Shown one piece after another: positions 32,872 to 44,597 of a DNA stretch of 64,000 bases. Within the stretch, counting starts at the first letter, position 1. The number at the start of each line of letters is the position of its first letter. The DNA lies in the NCBI GenBank assembly GCA_037954665.1, contig JBBMOL010000206.1, positions 62,001 through 126,000 of the forward strand, read 5' to 3'. Made by a program: the position numbers and the translations under genes. The notes under the pieces are model-generated. The model was not told the DNA's origin and searched no databases. It saw only the letters and a list, made by a program, of their open reading frames with translations. The stretch is from Laguncularia racemosa. Lineage: Eukaryota; Streptophyta; Magnoliopsida; Myrtales; Combretaceae.

Positions 32872-35020
32872 CCAAAAATATTTTGAAGTGGATGATTACG
32901 ATATCTATGATTTTACTAACGAACGCCTAAAGGACTTGATAATTCCACCCCCAATCTTTCATGGAAAGCCTTCCGGTGGACAAAGCGAACCGCTACCATG
33001 ACAGGTTAATGAGGAGGAGGCAGAAGGAGAAGGGCAAGACATTGTGCAAGAATTGCTAGAGGAAGAAATTCTAGGGCACTTACGTGGCCCATCCAGCTCT
33101 ACAGGTAAGCCATCAGCACCACTTAAATTAGAAATTTTTACTAAACATTTTCGTAAAATTACAAGGGAAGATGGTAGCAGTCATGTTTATTGCAACTACT
33201 ACCAATCAAGTTATGCATGAAAAAAGGGAGAGGGGTATAGCACCCTTAACAGGCACATGCGAGCGAAACACCCCATAGAGTTTGGCATAGATAAATCGTA
33301 GCAACAAATTTCGTAGTCAATAAGATTGCAAGGAGGAGGCTTATTTCGTTATTCTATTGATAAACAACAAGTTCTACTTGTAGAATACTTAGCAAAGTGT
33401 AACCTGTCATGGACTCATGCAGCTTCCCTACACCGGTTAGAGTACGAGCAAGAAGCGCTAAATCCAAGCTCATAGACTTATGACCCAGAAACCATATAAA
33501 AGACCACTATTAAACTATATCATAACGGTAAGCGTGAGTTAACCGCTCTTTTCAATTCTCTTGAGATGCATGTTTTCATTTGCGTAGATATATAGACTAA
33601 TCTGTGGTAAGAAGATTCATATGTGGGAGTTACATGCTACTAGGTAGATGATGTGTGGCAAGTACAAAAAAGACTAATAGCTCTAAGGGTTTTCAACGAT
33701 CTCTATGCAATGCAAAACATTTTTTATATTATAAGTATTATTTTAGGTAAATATAGTTTGACAAAAAATATTTTCTCAATTGGTTTTGACAATGCAGCTA
33801 CTAACATGACATCCATTGATGAACTTAAATCTTTATGTCAACCCACATTATGATGGTATGAACTATTTAGATTTTAAAATATCCCCAATAAGATAACTAG
33901 TATGTTTTTTAATTGACCATCCTTCCATAAATAAGGCATAGCGGAGATTTTGTATTGAAAATGGAATGTGACCTAAAAAATTTAGAAAGGATGTTAAGTA
34001 TAGGTAGAATTCCACCTATCGACTTTTACAACGTACACTTGCTTATAAAGATGCATTATGTTCTTTCACTACCATGAATGTCTCAGACATTCCACTGCAC
34101 CCCAACGATTGGGATGTATGTAGTAGAATTTTAAATATTTTAAAAGTTTTTCATGATTGTAGTATAACATTTTCGCAAGTGTACTAGGTTAGTGTTCATC
34201 TTTTCCTTATGAATGCGGTGAATATACTATTGGTGCTACTCAATTCCCAAAATGACACTTTTCTGTAGGTGGCTATAAATGATATGGCAGCAAAATGGTT
34301 GTAATATTATAGACAAATTCCAGCAATTTATCTAGTTGCTTCTATTTTATATCTACGGTGTAAAAAAGACATGTTATTAGAATATCTTAATTTATATTAT
34401 TCCATTGTTGACACATTCTCTAACACGAAAGACACTTATGTTGTTATTTCCACATAAGAACTACGTCGAGCAATCTAGGTAACGAAAGAATTATATTCTA
34501 ACTTTTGCACTACATTCATTAGTCAAGTGTCCTAAACTCCCTCACTGTCCCTCGACTCACATGGTACTACCTATGATCCTACTCTCATTGCACAACGAAT
34601 GATGTTTCAAAAGTTGAAGCGGCACCATTCTAAGTTAATCAAGTACATTGAACTTGACTATTACTTCAATACATAGTTCGAATTTGGTTATAGTAGTATA
34701 ATGAATTTCAGCATCCTTGATTGGTGGAAGAAGCATAGGAAGGCATATCCCATACTCTCTTGCATGACTGGCCAGGTTTTGGCTGCTCCTGAATCAATGG
34801 TAGTTGTTGAACAGGCATTTAGCACGGTAGGCTTTATCTTGTCCAAGTAGTGATCACGATTGTTACCCATCAACGTTGAGGCATTAGCTTGCATAGATGA
34901 TTGGTTGAAGGCAAGAAGTCGCACATAAGAGTCATATGGGACATCTAGTTAAGAAGATGAATACTTCAGCGACTTCATCCCATCGGGTAGAAGCTCCACT
35001 GGTTCGGATCTTGATATCGG
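32872..35020 (+). pseudogene. hAT transposase, decayed
   Basis: Plus-strand text in shifting frames. An acidic N-terminal segment is followed by a BED-type zinc finger near 33130-33280 (HFRKITREDGSSHVYCNYY, then LNRHMRAKH). Its second Cys reads Tyr. Next come hAT core words (VDDVWQVQKRLIALRVFN near 33645; FDNAATNM near 33785) and the C-terminal dimerisation domain near 34700-34930 (ILDWWKKHRKAYPILS, VVEQAFSTVG, DWLKARS). Stops and frameshifts occur throughout, so it is dead. Family membership is clear from the dimerisation domain. Confidence 0.83.
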
Positions 35021-35236
35021 GTAAGCCAAATAATTTTGTAAGGGTAGTATACTATCTTATTTATTTTTTGAACCAAATTAGAGTTAGACATATTTTGTAA
35101 GGGAGTAGTACTTCTTTATTTATTTTTGTTATTTACTTACATTATATTATTACCATGTATAAGAGGTAAGGCTAAATGTCTCCCTCTTTTTCTGTAATAA
35201 TTTTATTCAATCAATAAAATTCGGGTTGGCATCCCT
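35021..35236. other. hAT 3' non-coding segment
   Basis: Contains a duplicated TTGTAAGG...TTTATTTATTTTT unit (about 35037-35070 and 35093-35130). It ends at TCCCT (35232-35236), the likely target of the right giant LTR. Confidence 0.55.
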
Positions 35237-36593
35237 TGTTACACCTCAAAGGAGGCCTAGAAGTTTCCACTAAAAATTATCATGGCACGTGTGCACCTGT
35301 TACATGATAATCGTCTTACAAGCTAGAGATCGTAAGACTCTAAATAATTAATAGCATTTACAACTAATCATAGTACATAAAGTTACATAATAAAATATAA
35401 CTATGGATTTCGTATCCTACTGTCAACCATGATCACAGAGAATCGGTATCTCTTACCAACCAGTAAAATGGAATAAATTATAAGTTTCATAACTTCCAAT
35501 TTTACATTAGGGTCTTAAAATAACCTTTCATCTAAATAGTCTATCTTTCACAATTCTTACATTATCATTCTTGTCTTCCAAAAACTCTCGACACTTCACA
35601 TCTTATCCCATCCTAAGCTTTCGTAATCTTTACCTGCAAAAGGGTTTATGGAGAGGTGAGCACACTATGGCTCGGTGAATGGGAGGGTAATACTTTCAAT
35701 GCTACACATGCATAAGCAATTTCAAATCAAGTTATCAAATCATATGTTATGCGTGAACAACTATATGAATGTAGCATCTCACGCGGTCTTCTGGTAACCA
35801 ATGTAAAGTCAAGGGTTTATGCCCCCCTTGACCTTGAGTTGGGGATTCCAAAGCCACCATTAGTGCTCGAGTCTTACACACGATTTAATTACTCTTATCG
35901 CTTTATTTATACTATGTCTTAGCTTTAATGATCTAGGCTCAAGTGCCTCACTATACCAAGCATTTACACCCGCAAGAGACAGGCCGGACTTTGAACCATC
36001 AAAGCACAACAATCCCCTAATCACTTAGTTCGCACTTAGCGGAACAGCAATCCTCTAATCAATTCTAGCGCATCCTATAATAGTGATGGCCTTCAATCTC
36101 ATGCAATGTCTCGTGTAAATGTATGTCAAATTATAATCGAGTCTACTTCTTTAATTAATTGATTTGAGGTGATCAAACAATATATAGTCGCAACCAATTC
36201 CCATTCAAGCAATAAGGTACACTACCAAGCATTTAAAGACTACCACTCCAAGAACAATCAATAGGAACCCCATGAAGTCCCATAAACAAATCCACTACGT
36301 CCCATATTCACATTTACCACAACAAGAAGATCATGCGTTTCACATCATAGATAAAGCAAGGAAAACCAAATCAAGTGGATAAAAACAATCAAGCTATACA
36401 TAAGATTTTAGTTAACTTGATACCTCTGTACCATTTGACTTAAATGTCAAATCAACCACTCAGGATTGATTTACACTTATTATTCCTTGACACCTTTATG
36501 TCATCGCACCTCTCAAGTGCTCCGTTATACACACATTCAAGAGTCAATTAGGTAACCACATATATATCCATCCCAAGTCCTCAAATACCTATG

Positions 36594-36594
<1 letters not shown>

Positions 36595-36627
<33 letters not shown>
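36595..36627. repeat. AT dinucleotide microsatellite
   Basis: An uninterrupted run of about 30 bases of alternating T and A within the right giant LTR. Confidence 0.9.
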
Positions 36628-37299
36628 GTTTTAAAATGTAGCTTTAACTAAAGGATAATTTGCTAAGCACCTCCCCTCACTTACTTAAGAGGCATAAGAA
36701 AACATAATTGTTAAGTTGCAAAATAAAAAGTTACAATTATGATTAATATAGTTATATGCATGAATGTATTCTATAAATATAATAGGAAAAAAATTTTACC
36801 TAAGCATATATACATATTCAAAAGTAGATTCTAATAGGTGTATATAATGATATACATATAATCTATTCCGGTTATACATACCTACTCGGTAGCTATAGAG
36901 GGAAAAGTTAGGTTTATATATTTTGGTTTAGTTTAAAGAAAACAATTTTGAATCGTGGTATTAGACCTGTAGTAGTAGCACTAGCAAGATGGTGCAAAGT
37001 GCTATCATTAAGATAGTGATTTCTAAACCCTCAGTCCATTCTATCCTTTACATTATTAAAACAGTGTTCATCTATAACTTATCTAACTACCAATTTCTTC
37101 GTAACTTCTTTTCTAAACTCATTTAACCCCACTACATAACTTTAAATAACAATAATCACAACCCATTTGCAACTACAACCAAGCAGGTGAATTCACATAC
37201 ATAGCATATCAACACATAACACAACATTGTAGCATATCATAAAGTTTCCCACTCACCTATTTAAGGTCGTCATAGTTCTAGCCAGAATCAAGTGATTCC

Positions 37300-38040
37300 A
37301 GTGGGTAATCCCTTTACTTTCCTCTTGAAATTAGTGTCCTACAATGTTTCCTCAACCAAACCATAGAAAGCAGCATCTCCACTTGACTTTGGTAGTTTCC
37401 TAGCACTTGATACACGTACTCTACCCATCATACGTTTGATGGCAAGGTATGAAGTCTCCACCTTAAGAAACTTTAGGCGAACAAGATTCGAAATGTTGAA
37501 CACTTCTTTAATGTAATTTTGATACAGGGTTCCAAAAGGAACGACTTTCCTAGGAATCGTTGCTTCCAATACCTAATGTTGCTGTGATCAATTGTTTGCT
37601 TTCCTTGTGTAGAAGTCGACTAATAGAGCGTCTTTGACTAGCCAAATTCAGAAGTCCTTCTTCCATGTAGGTAAGATACCCTTGGGAAGGATAACTAAAG
37701 GTCTTACATTAAGGTATTTGGCTAAGAATGATCTTCCTCAACATCCTTTGAGCATTTCAATGAGAAATTCATTTCATTCCAAATATCCCCCAGGCTATCA
37801 TCTTGAACGTTGCTCGAATCATTCCCTTTACTATTTACACCAACACAAACGCCTCTCCATTAATTGAAGCATCTTTGAACCTTTCGTCTATCGATTTGTC
37901 TCTAATATCTTCCAACAAACTACTTATAGGACAACCTGTAGGACTAGTAGTCAGTAAAGGTTTTATATCACCTTCTTTCTTCTCTCCTTTGTTGACATCT
38001 CCACCTACATAGTTTCCCGTTCTTTCTACTGGTTTTCATC
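37300..38040 (-). pseudogene. DRD1-like: Captured DRD1/CHR35-like SNF2 remodeler fragment, right giant LTR
   Basis: The minus-strand equivalent of the fragment at 30240, with more of the N-terminal side kept. In order: EDIRDKSIDERFKDASINGE (about 37915-37855), DDSLGDIWNEMNFSLKC (about 37800), LVILPKGILPTWKKDF (about 37700), VDFYTRKANN, then a 76-codon open frame (37569-37339) with IPRKVVPFGTLYQNYIKEVF, NLVRLKFLKVETS and KLPKSSGDAAFYGLVEETL. GTLYQN, KEVFNI and NLVR.KFLK are hallmark words of the DRD1-type helicase core. Helicase motifs I and II are missing at the same joins as in the left copy, so the capture and deletions predate the split of the two LTRs. Confidence 0.85.
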
Positions 38041-38159
38041 TTCACTCACGCTTCCATCACCATACATACACCAGCTACCCTTTATACACATACATGCCTA
38101 CCTCCATCATAATAGCGTTATACGCACCCGTACACATAAGTTTTAACTACGCACATACA

Positions 38160-39130
38160 CAAGATCAATACTCTCTTACCTTTATTTTCGAGCTTTTCTC
38201 CTCTTTTCCTCACCCTTTTTTGTCTTCAATTGTCACTTCCACCTTCTTCCAACTTTTCCTTTTCCTTTCTCCTTATTCTTCTCTTCCTTTTGACTCCCTT
38301 ACCATAACTTTCCCCCTTGTATCCTTGCCAAGCTCCCTTTAACCCCTCGGACTTCTCCAATTTCCCACTTCTTCTTCTCATTCCTCTTCACTCTTCTCTA
38401 GCCCACACTTATGTATGCGCATATTTCAAATCTTTCCTTCTAATTCTCTATGTTTTTCCTTCTTCCTAGACATCTTCCATTTTTTCTTTTCTTCTTCCTT
38501 TTCTACTTTATATCTCCTACTCACCGAACCCCACTTACACACCATACACACACACCACGCACTTACGCCAGCACAATCCCACCCATATACATATACACTC
38601 TGCACACACCATGTACATCAGCACAATCTACACATATACACATACACACACACTCCATACACACCCACACCACTAGCACATACATACACACATGCTTCGC
38701 ACACACCATACACCACCAACACGTACATTCACATATACTCCGCACACACCACACACCACCAGCACATACATACACACATACTCTGCACATACCACACACA
38801 CCAGCACAATCTACTCATACACATACACACACACCCACACCACCAGCATATACATATACACATGCTCTGCACACACCACACACCACCAACACATACATAT
38901 ATATATACTCCGCACACACCACAACCACTAGTGCATACATACACATATATCTTGCTCTTTCTCCCATTTCCCCCTTCTTTTCTCATCCGAAATGCTGCTA
39001 TTACGATTGTTGATAATCGTTGTTGCTGTCCCCGTTGTGGTTGCCATTGCTATCATCATTGTGGTCATCATTACTGTCGTTGTTACCGCTATTATTATGG
39101 TTGCTATTGTCGCTGTTGTTGCCCTCCTCC
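38160..39130. repeat. CT-, CA- and GTT-rich tracts of the right giant LTR
   Basis: CT-rich at 38180-38500, CA-rich (ACACACATAC-type) at 38500-38950, GTT-rich at 38995-39125. In the sense direction of this LTR these are the AAC, GT and purine tracts of the left copy. Confidence 0.8.
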
Positions 39131-39479
39131 CTTGCACACACACGCACCATGTGGTTACAACAAGGCAGCTCCTCCACCTCACGCACATATATACACATCG
39201 CACCCCTTTTTCTTCCACTTTTGCTGCTATTACCGTCGTTATTGTTGCTATCTTAGAGCTGAGCCATCCGTGCTCGACGAGATGACACGCCCCCATGGTC
39301 ATCCTCTAAACCCAACAAAACACCACACGAGCAATGAGACTTTCGACTGAGGCCACCTACGGTTAGTTAACTGGTAGCGCCACCTACGGACCCAGAAAGC
39401 ACGAACCAAATCTCAAGAGAGCTGTCACCTTAAGCGGTCACAACCTGGGAGTCATCAACTATGTAGAGTCAGAGTAGGA

Positions 39480-39780
39480 GTAGGAAGAGGGTGTAATTGA
39501 GAGAGCGACGAAGGGGTGACGGCACCGATGTTGAGGAGCTACGAAAATGAGGGAGAGGAAGAAGGAAGGAAGGGAAAACGCAGGATAGGGGAAGGTAGAA
39601 GGGGATGCGACCAAGGACGAAGAAGGAGAAGAAATAAGAGAGAAGGGATAGGGATGAGGGAGCAGTCGGGATGGTGACGTAATCGAATACAGGTGACGTG
39701 ATGGGGCGATTGATTCAAACCTGCTGCTACATATACTGTCATGGAAGAAAGGCTGAACAGGACACAATTTGAATTTTTTT
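39480..39780. repeat. GA-rich tract of the right giant LTR
   Basis: Purine-rich runs (GAAGAAGGAAGGAAGGG-type) at 39540-39660 that mirror the CT-rich tract at 27985-28262. A poly-T run lies at about 39772-39783. Confidence 0.75.
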
Positions 39781-40442
39781 TTTCATAGTTATGCATATAT
39801 ATTTATATATTATATTATAATTATATTCTATATTATAATTATTTTGATTTTTTTAAAATATTCTGCACGTATACCTTGATATCTTTAAATTTTATATTTT
39901 GAGCATTTTATTATGAACTTTACATCTAAGCTAATTTGATTATTCTGAGCATTAATATTCACTCAAAATTTTCATTTGAATTTCCTAAATCTATAGTTTC
40001 AATTAATTTCCTTATTTAACCCAATATCGTTTGAAATTTATGTTTTAGAGAATTTATTCTTTTAATTTAAATTACACAAACTGAAGTTAGGACTTACAAT
40101 TATTTTTATTTATCTGTTTATATGCCTATATACCGATATTTTTAATTTCTCCACTTCCTAAATTTATTTAGTATTATATTTCATAAAATTTAAAATGCTA
40201 CGTTCATTATCATTTTTCTTCGCAATGGTTATTCTTTCCAATTCTATTTTTAAAATCTATTATTATTGCCAATTATTAAGATAATATTTATGTGTCGCAA
40301 TATTTTAAATTTTCGTCATAAATTTCTCAAAGTTTTTAATATAGCAAGTTTGTCAATCTCATTATCTCGACCTAAAAGTATTTTTCATTTTGCTCATTTT
40401 CTTTAAATTTTCATAGTCTTTTCAAAATTTTGGGACATTACA

Positions 40443-40849
40443 TCCCCCCCTACACGGTTATGGGGTATTGCCATTAATTAAATCCAAAAAATCATATATT
40501 GCCCCAAGAAATTTTAGATTAAATTTCAACGTTTATAAACTTAAGGAAAAAAACCAAACCAACTAAAAAAATACACATGGATAAATATCAAGTAATCTCA
40601 AAGAATATGAAAACTATGTAATTAAAAAAAGTTGATTAAAAAAATATTCAAAAAAAAAAATCAAAGGCCCAGTTCAAGGGTCGAACTGGCCCTTAAATTG
40701 TCAAGTTAAGGGAACCAGCCCGACCCTTCCTACACCTACCCCTCCCCCCCCCTGGTTCTAGTTCCCCCTCTCCGCAACCCTTGACCCGATGGTTCCAGGC
40801 CAGGTCTGGGCTAGTTCTGAACTGGCCCGATGTTAACTAACATCTCCTA
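40443..40849. other. hAT right subterminal region
   Basis: AT-rich sequence, then GGCCC/GGGCC-rich subterminal repeats (40660-40845) with a C9 run near 40744-40752, ending in the right terminal inverted repeat at about 40829-40849. No gene. Confidence 0.65.
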
Positions 40850-41007
40850 TATGTAAAAGTTGTAGGTTTTACTCATAATTCCACTTCAAGAAAACTCTAC
40901 CTTCATAAGAGTATTCTATTTTTCTTTCATTTAGAATATTTTTTTGTGTTTAGATATATTTCAAACCCTTAATAAATACAAAGGTTGAAAGAAAAGATGT
41001 TATGCTA
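40850..41007 (+). repeat. Probable remainder of the element H 3' LTR
   Basis: AT-rich non-coding sequence right of the hAT end (TGTAAAAGTTGTAGG is a Tekay-LTR-like word). Assigned to H by position only. Confidence 0.35.
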
Positions 41008-41585
41008 CGATGGGAATCAAATCATGTCTATTACAAATTCATTTGATGGAAAAATCAAATCACAAGAACCGACAATGGACCCGGCCGACGGCTTAACCAT
41101 TTAGGTCGACCCTAAAGCCAATGGTGTAGGACTTAAGCTGGTAACTTTGCCATTTAGGTCGGCCCTCAAGGCTGACGACCTTCCCTTCCCAAAGCTGATG
41201 GCCTACTCCTTTCAAGGTCGGCAACTTACATCCTTAAACTGAGTGTTTTTATGTAATTTTGAGCTTATTATCCTTAGTCCTATAAATACCTTTGTAATGT
41301 AAAAGACTTGAGACTTTTCACAATTGAGAATTTACAAAGTGGATTTTTGCTTCATTTCTTATACTCTTATCAATCTTGTGGATTATGGCGAGTGATAGTA
41401 TTAGGCTTGTTATGCGTCATATCAACAAATTCATGCTAGGACTATTCTCTTACTGGTGTGTCATATCTAGTAAGGGTTTAGGTTTATCTTGTTTCATTGT
41501 TCATTTGATTATCCAAGTTGTGTTTATTGAGATCCGTCGACTTGGATTTGAATTGCTTGATTCTGTTTTTAGAATTAGGTACGTT
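41008..41585 (+). repeat. LTR fragment J, G-like family
   Basis: Starts CGATGGGAATCAAATC, close to the G and A LTR start TGATGGGAATC. It contains GGTCGGC/GGCCGAC repeats (about 41080-41220), a TATAAATACC promoter-like word near 41281, and the GTGTGTCATATC text found in related LTRs. It is cut at 41585 by element A. Confidence 0.65.
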
Positions 41586-42290
41586 TGATGGGAATCAAAC
41601 CAATCCAGCAATAAGACCCATTACTAAAGCAAGAGTTAAAGGACTACAGAACTTAACATTGAGAGTTTTCTTTAATCAAATGGAACCCAAAGACATTCAC
41701 ATAGTGTCTTCATTTACTTTATATGATTATTTTATATTTAATCAACTACACTTATCAATATTACAAGAAGGCGATCAAACCCATTAGCACATGGTTTGGA
41801 GGATGAGTCACGATCTATATTTTGAACTGAAATGGACATAGAGGAGCCGGCTATGTGTTATGTATTTTAGACCGAAATGGACATAGAAGACCGACTATAT
41901 GTTTTGTATTTTCATTATGTTGTTTTTCTATAGTTAGGGATTAGTATAAATACTTATAAAGGAGAACAACAAAGGGACTTTTGACATTTTTTAGCTTGTT
42001 ATTTACATGAAAAGGGACTTCCTCTCTTTTTCATATACACTCTTACCAATTCTAATTAGGGTTGTGGTGAGTGGAGGCATGGATTGTTGTGTGTTGAGTC
42101 AACAATTGCAAGTTATTTCCTCATTTTACTAGTGAGTCATATCTGGTAAGGATTTGGAATTCTCATTTTGTTCTTGTTTTGTGGAAAGTTAGGGTTCACG
42201 TTTATACTAAGGGATCATGCTATTTTGAAAACAATTGTTCAATTGTTTCAACAATTAGGATTGTTTGATTGAAATTGTTTTAGCATATCA
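41586..42290 (+). repeat. 5' LTR of element A
   Basis: 705 bp, from TGATGGGAATC to AGCATATCA, followed by a PBS. The first bases again read as a pol tail (NQTNPAIRPITKARVKGLQ). Confidence 0.82.
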
Positions 42291-42295
42291 TCTTT

Positions 42296-42307
42296 TGGTA
42301 TTAGAGC
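42296..42307 (+). other. Primer-binding site of element A
   Basis: TGGTATTAGAGC, one C-to-T change from the initiator-Met PBS. Confidence 0.82.
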
Positions 42308-43008
42308 CACAATTGAGAAGGGGAATTACATGTGGGAGTCTTAACTTTAATTTAGGGATTTAGGGTTTATGTCATGCACTTGAGTAATTAATTGATTATG
42401 TGAATTGAAATAGAGATATTGCTTAAATTGTGTTATGTTCCCTTAGTCATTGTGAGTTAAAGTTGAAGAAAGGATTACTTTAAGGTTCTTACCATGGATG
42501 AATTAAGGGCTTACTATAACTGATTCCGTAAGTGTATAATTGAATAGCAATTGTGCATTAAAGTGCTATGAATGCACCATTGACTTGAGCTTAAGGGATT
42601 TGTGTCGTAAAGTGTGTTGTTCATTTGTGCCGTAGAGTATGTTGTTCATTTGTGCTGTGGAATGTGTTGTAGAGTGTTTGGAGAATTGTGCCATAGAGTG
42701 CGTGTTTGAGTGTTTGGAGAATTATGCTATGGAGTGTGTGTTTGAGTGTTAGGGAAATTTTTTCCGTGGCGTGTGTGTTTAAGTGTTAGAGAAATTTGTG
42801 ATGTAGAGTGTATGTTGAGTGTTAGAAAAATTGTGCCGTGGAGTGTGTTTACAATTTGAAGGAATTGTGTCGTAAGTGTGTGATTTAGAATTGGAGGACT
42901 TATGCCGTAAAGGTGTATTGTGAGTTAGAGGAAAATTGGTATCATGAAGGTGCGATTGTAAGATAAAAAGAAAAAAGAAAATCTTGTCAAAGCTTTAATT
43001 CAACAATT
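42308..43008 (+). other. Leader of element A with degenerate tandem repeats
   Basis: Non-coding. From about 42595 to 42930 a unit of roughly 40-50 bases recurs (GTGCCRTAGAGTGTGT, then TTTGAGTGTT, GAGAAATT), about seven times with heavy divergence. Confidence 0.7.
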
Positions 43009-44597
43009 ATGTCGAATGATAGTGTGAATGGTAGAATTAGGAACGAGGCTAATAGTCAAGTTGGAGGAGGAGGTTAGGGACGTTGTGCTGCAAGTGGAAG
43101 AAGAACTTTATGAGAATAATTACAAGACCTGACTACTATTGTTGCTACTCTAGCAATATGGGTTAATCAAATGACATTGCCACAACCACTAGTGGGAAAT
43201 CCACAAGCACCCCCATCTCAGGTAGCCCATAATGATGCACATAAGGAAGGAGTAGTAAGAGGAAATAGGGGTAAGCGAATGGGAGGAGATTATCATGCTT
43301 ATCAAGAGGAAAGGGATGATAACTTTGAGGATAAACTTTATCCTAACCGAGAATTCCGACCGCTTAAGGGTCTAAAATATGTAAAATTGCAAATGCCTTC
43401 ATTTGCTGAAAGGGATTCTGTAGAGGATTATCTTGATTGGGAAGATAAAGTGGAGTGACTTTATGAGTGTTATGACATTAATGACCATACTTGGGTTCGT
43501 CTAACAACAGTCGAGTTTACAAGGTATGCCGTCTTATAGTGGAAGAACCTTGTAACCAGTAGAAGGAGAGATGGTGATGCTGAGATTCGTACTTGGTAGA
43601 AAATGAAACGGGTTATGAGGAAGAGATTTATACTAGAGCACTACAAGAAAGATTTATCCATACGTCTCTAGACATTGAGATAGGGAGGCAAAATTGTGGA
43701 TGAGTATATCTAGGAGTTTGAGACACTGATGATCCAATGTGGGGTAGTCGAACCACCTGAACAGACTATGGCACGATTTGTGTCCGGTTTAAAATATAAG
43801 ATTACATGTATTGTAAAGTTGCAACGATATGACACCATTGATAAAGCCATTCAGTTAGCTTTGAAAGTGGAGAGATAAAAGCGATCTAACCCTTATAGAG
43901 TAGCGAGTAACAGGTATAGATCCTCTATAAAACTGTATTGGTTAGAGGGTAAACAGGCTAATAAAGGGGGATATGGCAAAAATGTGGAAAAGAATGCAAT
44001 GGTGCTAGACATTAGAAGGGAGAAAGAATTAGTTGGGAAAGGAAAGACAGTTTCTGGTTATGAGAACAAACAGGCAGTAGCTAGGTCATCAGGAGAAAGG
44101 AATCGCTAGGTTAAATGCTTTAAATATTTAGGTTTTTGACATATAGTTGCTCAATGTCCAAACAAAAGAGTTATTACTACTATGGAGGTTGAGAGTGAGG
44201 AAGAAGAAGAAGACATGAACGTGGCCACAGATCTTTCAGCTATATTAGATGAATATTATGGTGATGTAGATGTTGAGGTACAAGAGGATAAGGGAAATTA
44301 TTAGTATTTATCCATTAATGTATTGCGTAAGGCAATGACTACCTTTCCTACTAATGAAGATAAATAGAGGGAAAACTTATTTCACATCTCCTGCAAGGTC
44401 TAAGGTAATCTTTGTGCTCTTATTATTGATGGATGTAATTGTACTAATGTAGTGGCTGCTTCATTAGTGACTAAATTGAAACTAGTTACTACCCCACATC
44501 CTAAGCCTTATAAATCGCATTGGTTAAGTGAACAAGGTAGTTTGTATGTCACTTAGAGGGCTAAGGTTCCATTTAGCATAGGAGAGAAGTACCATGA
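43009..44597 (+). pseudogene. Element A gag-protease, first part
   Basis: The frame starts at ATG 43009 (MSNDSVNGR, like element D). Gag core text includes the open piece 43171-43458 (NREFRPLKGLKYVKLQMPSF), then KRRWDGD-like and RKRFILEHYKKDL words. The zinc knuckle near 44115-44160 reads CFKYLGF with the second Cys changed to Tyr and a stop after it. The protease starts near 44340 (ENLFHISCKV) and its active site reads DGCNCTN, without the DS/TG triad. Many stops. Interrupted at KYHDD by element B. Confidence 0.83.

Larger units (their letters stand above)
35237..40442 (-). mobile_element. Giant solo LTR, right copy, inverted
   Basis: About 5.2 kb. The minus strand starts TGTAATGTCCCAAAATTTTG at 40442 and ends GTGTAACA at 35237, with proper TG...CA ends. 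Flanks are TCCCT and TCCCC, a probable TSD with one change. It is the same family as 27542-32866 but in opposite orientation, with the hAT transposase core between them. Size and termini fit a Tekay-like chromovirus with oversized LTRs. Confidence 0.8.
25627..40849 (+). mobile_element. hAT DNA transposon carrying three nested LTRs
   Basis: The left end TAGAGATGGTCAATTCAGGCC and the right end (minus strand TAGGAGATGTTAGTTAACATC, then GGGCC) are typical plant hAT termini with GGCC-rich, Ser/Pro-like subterminal repeats (25640-25790; 40660-40845). Between them lies a decayed hAT transposase. The span is inflated from about 3.8 kb to 15.2 kb by a solo G LTR and two giant solo LTRs. I could not find a matching 8-bp target duplication, so the outer ends carry some doubt. 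Confidence 0.72.

Noticed and set aside
38415..39350. A 311-codon open frame in the CA- and GTT-rich part of the right giant LTR
   Set aside because: Low-complexity translation that mirrors the left copy; its openness comes from a lack of T-A-rich stop codons in the repeat.
35237..40442. Reading the two giant LTRs as the paired LTRs of one element
   Set aside because: They are in opposite orientation, each has its own TSD-like flank (TAACC; TCCCT/TCCCC), and hAT transposase lies between them.
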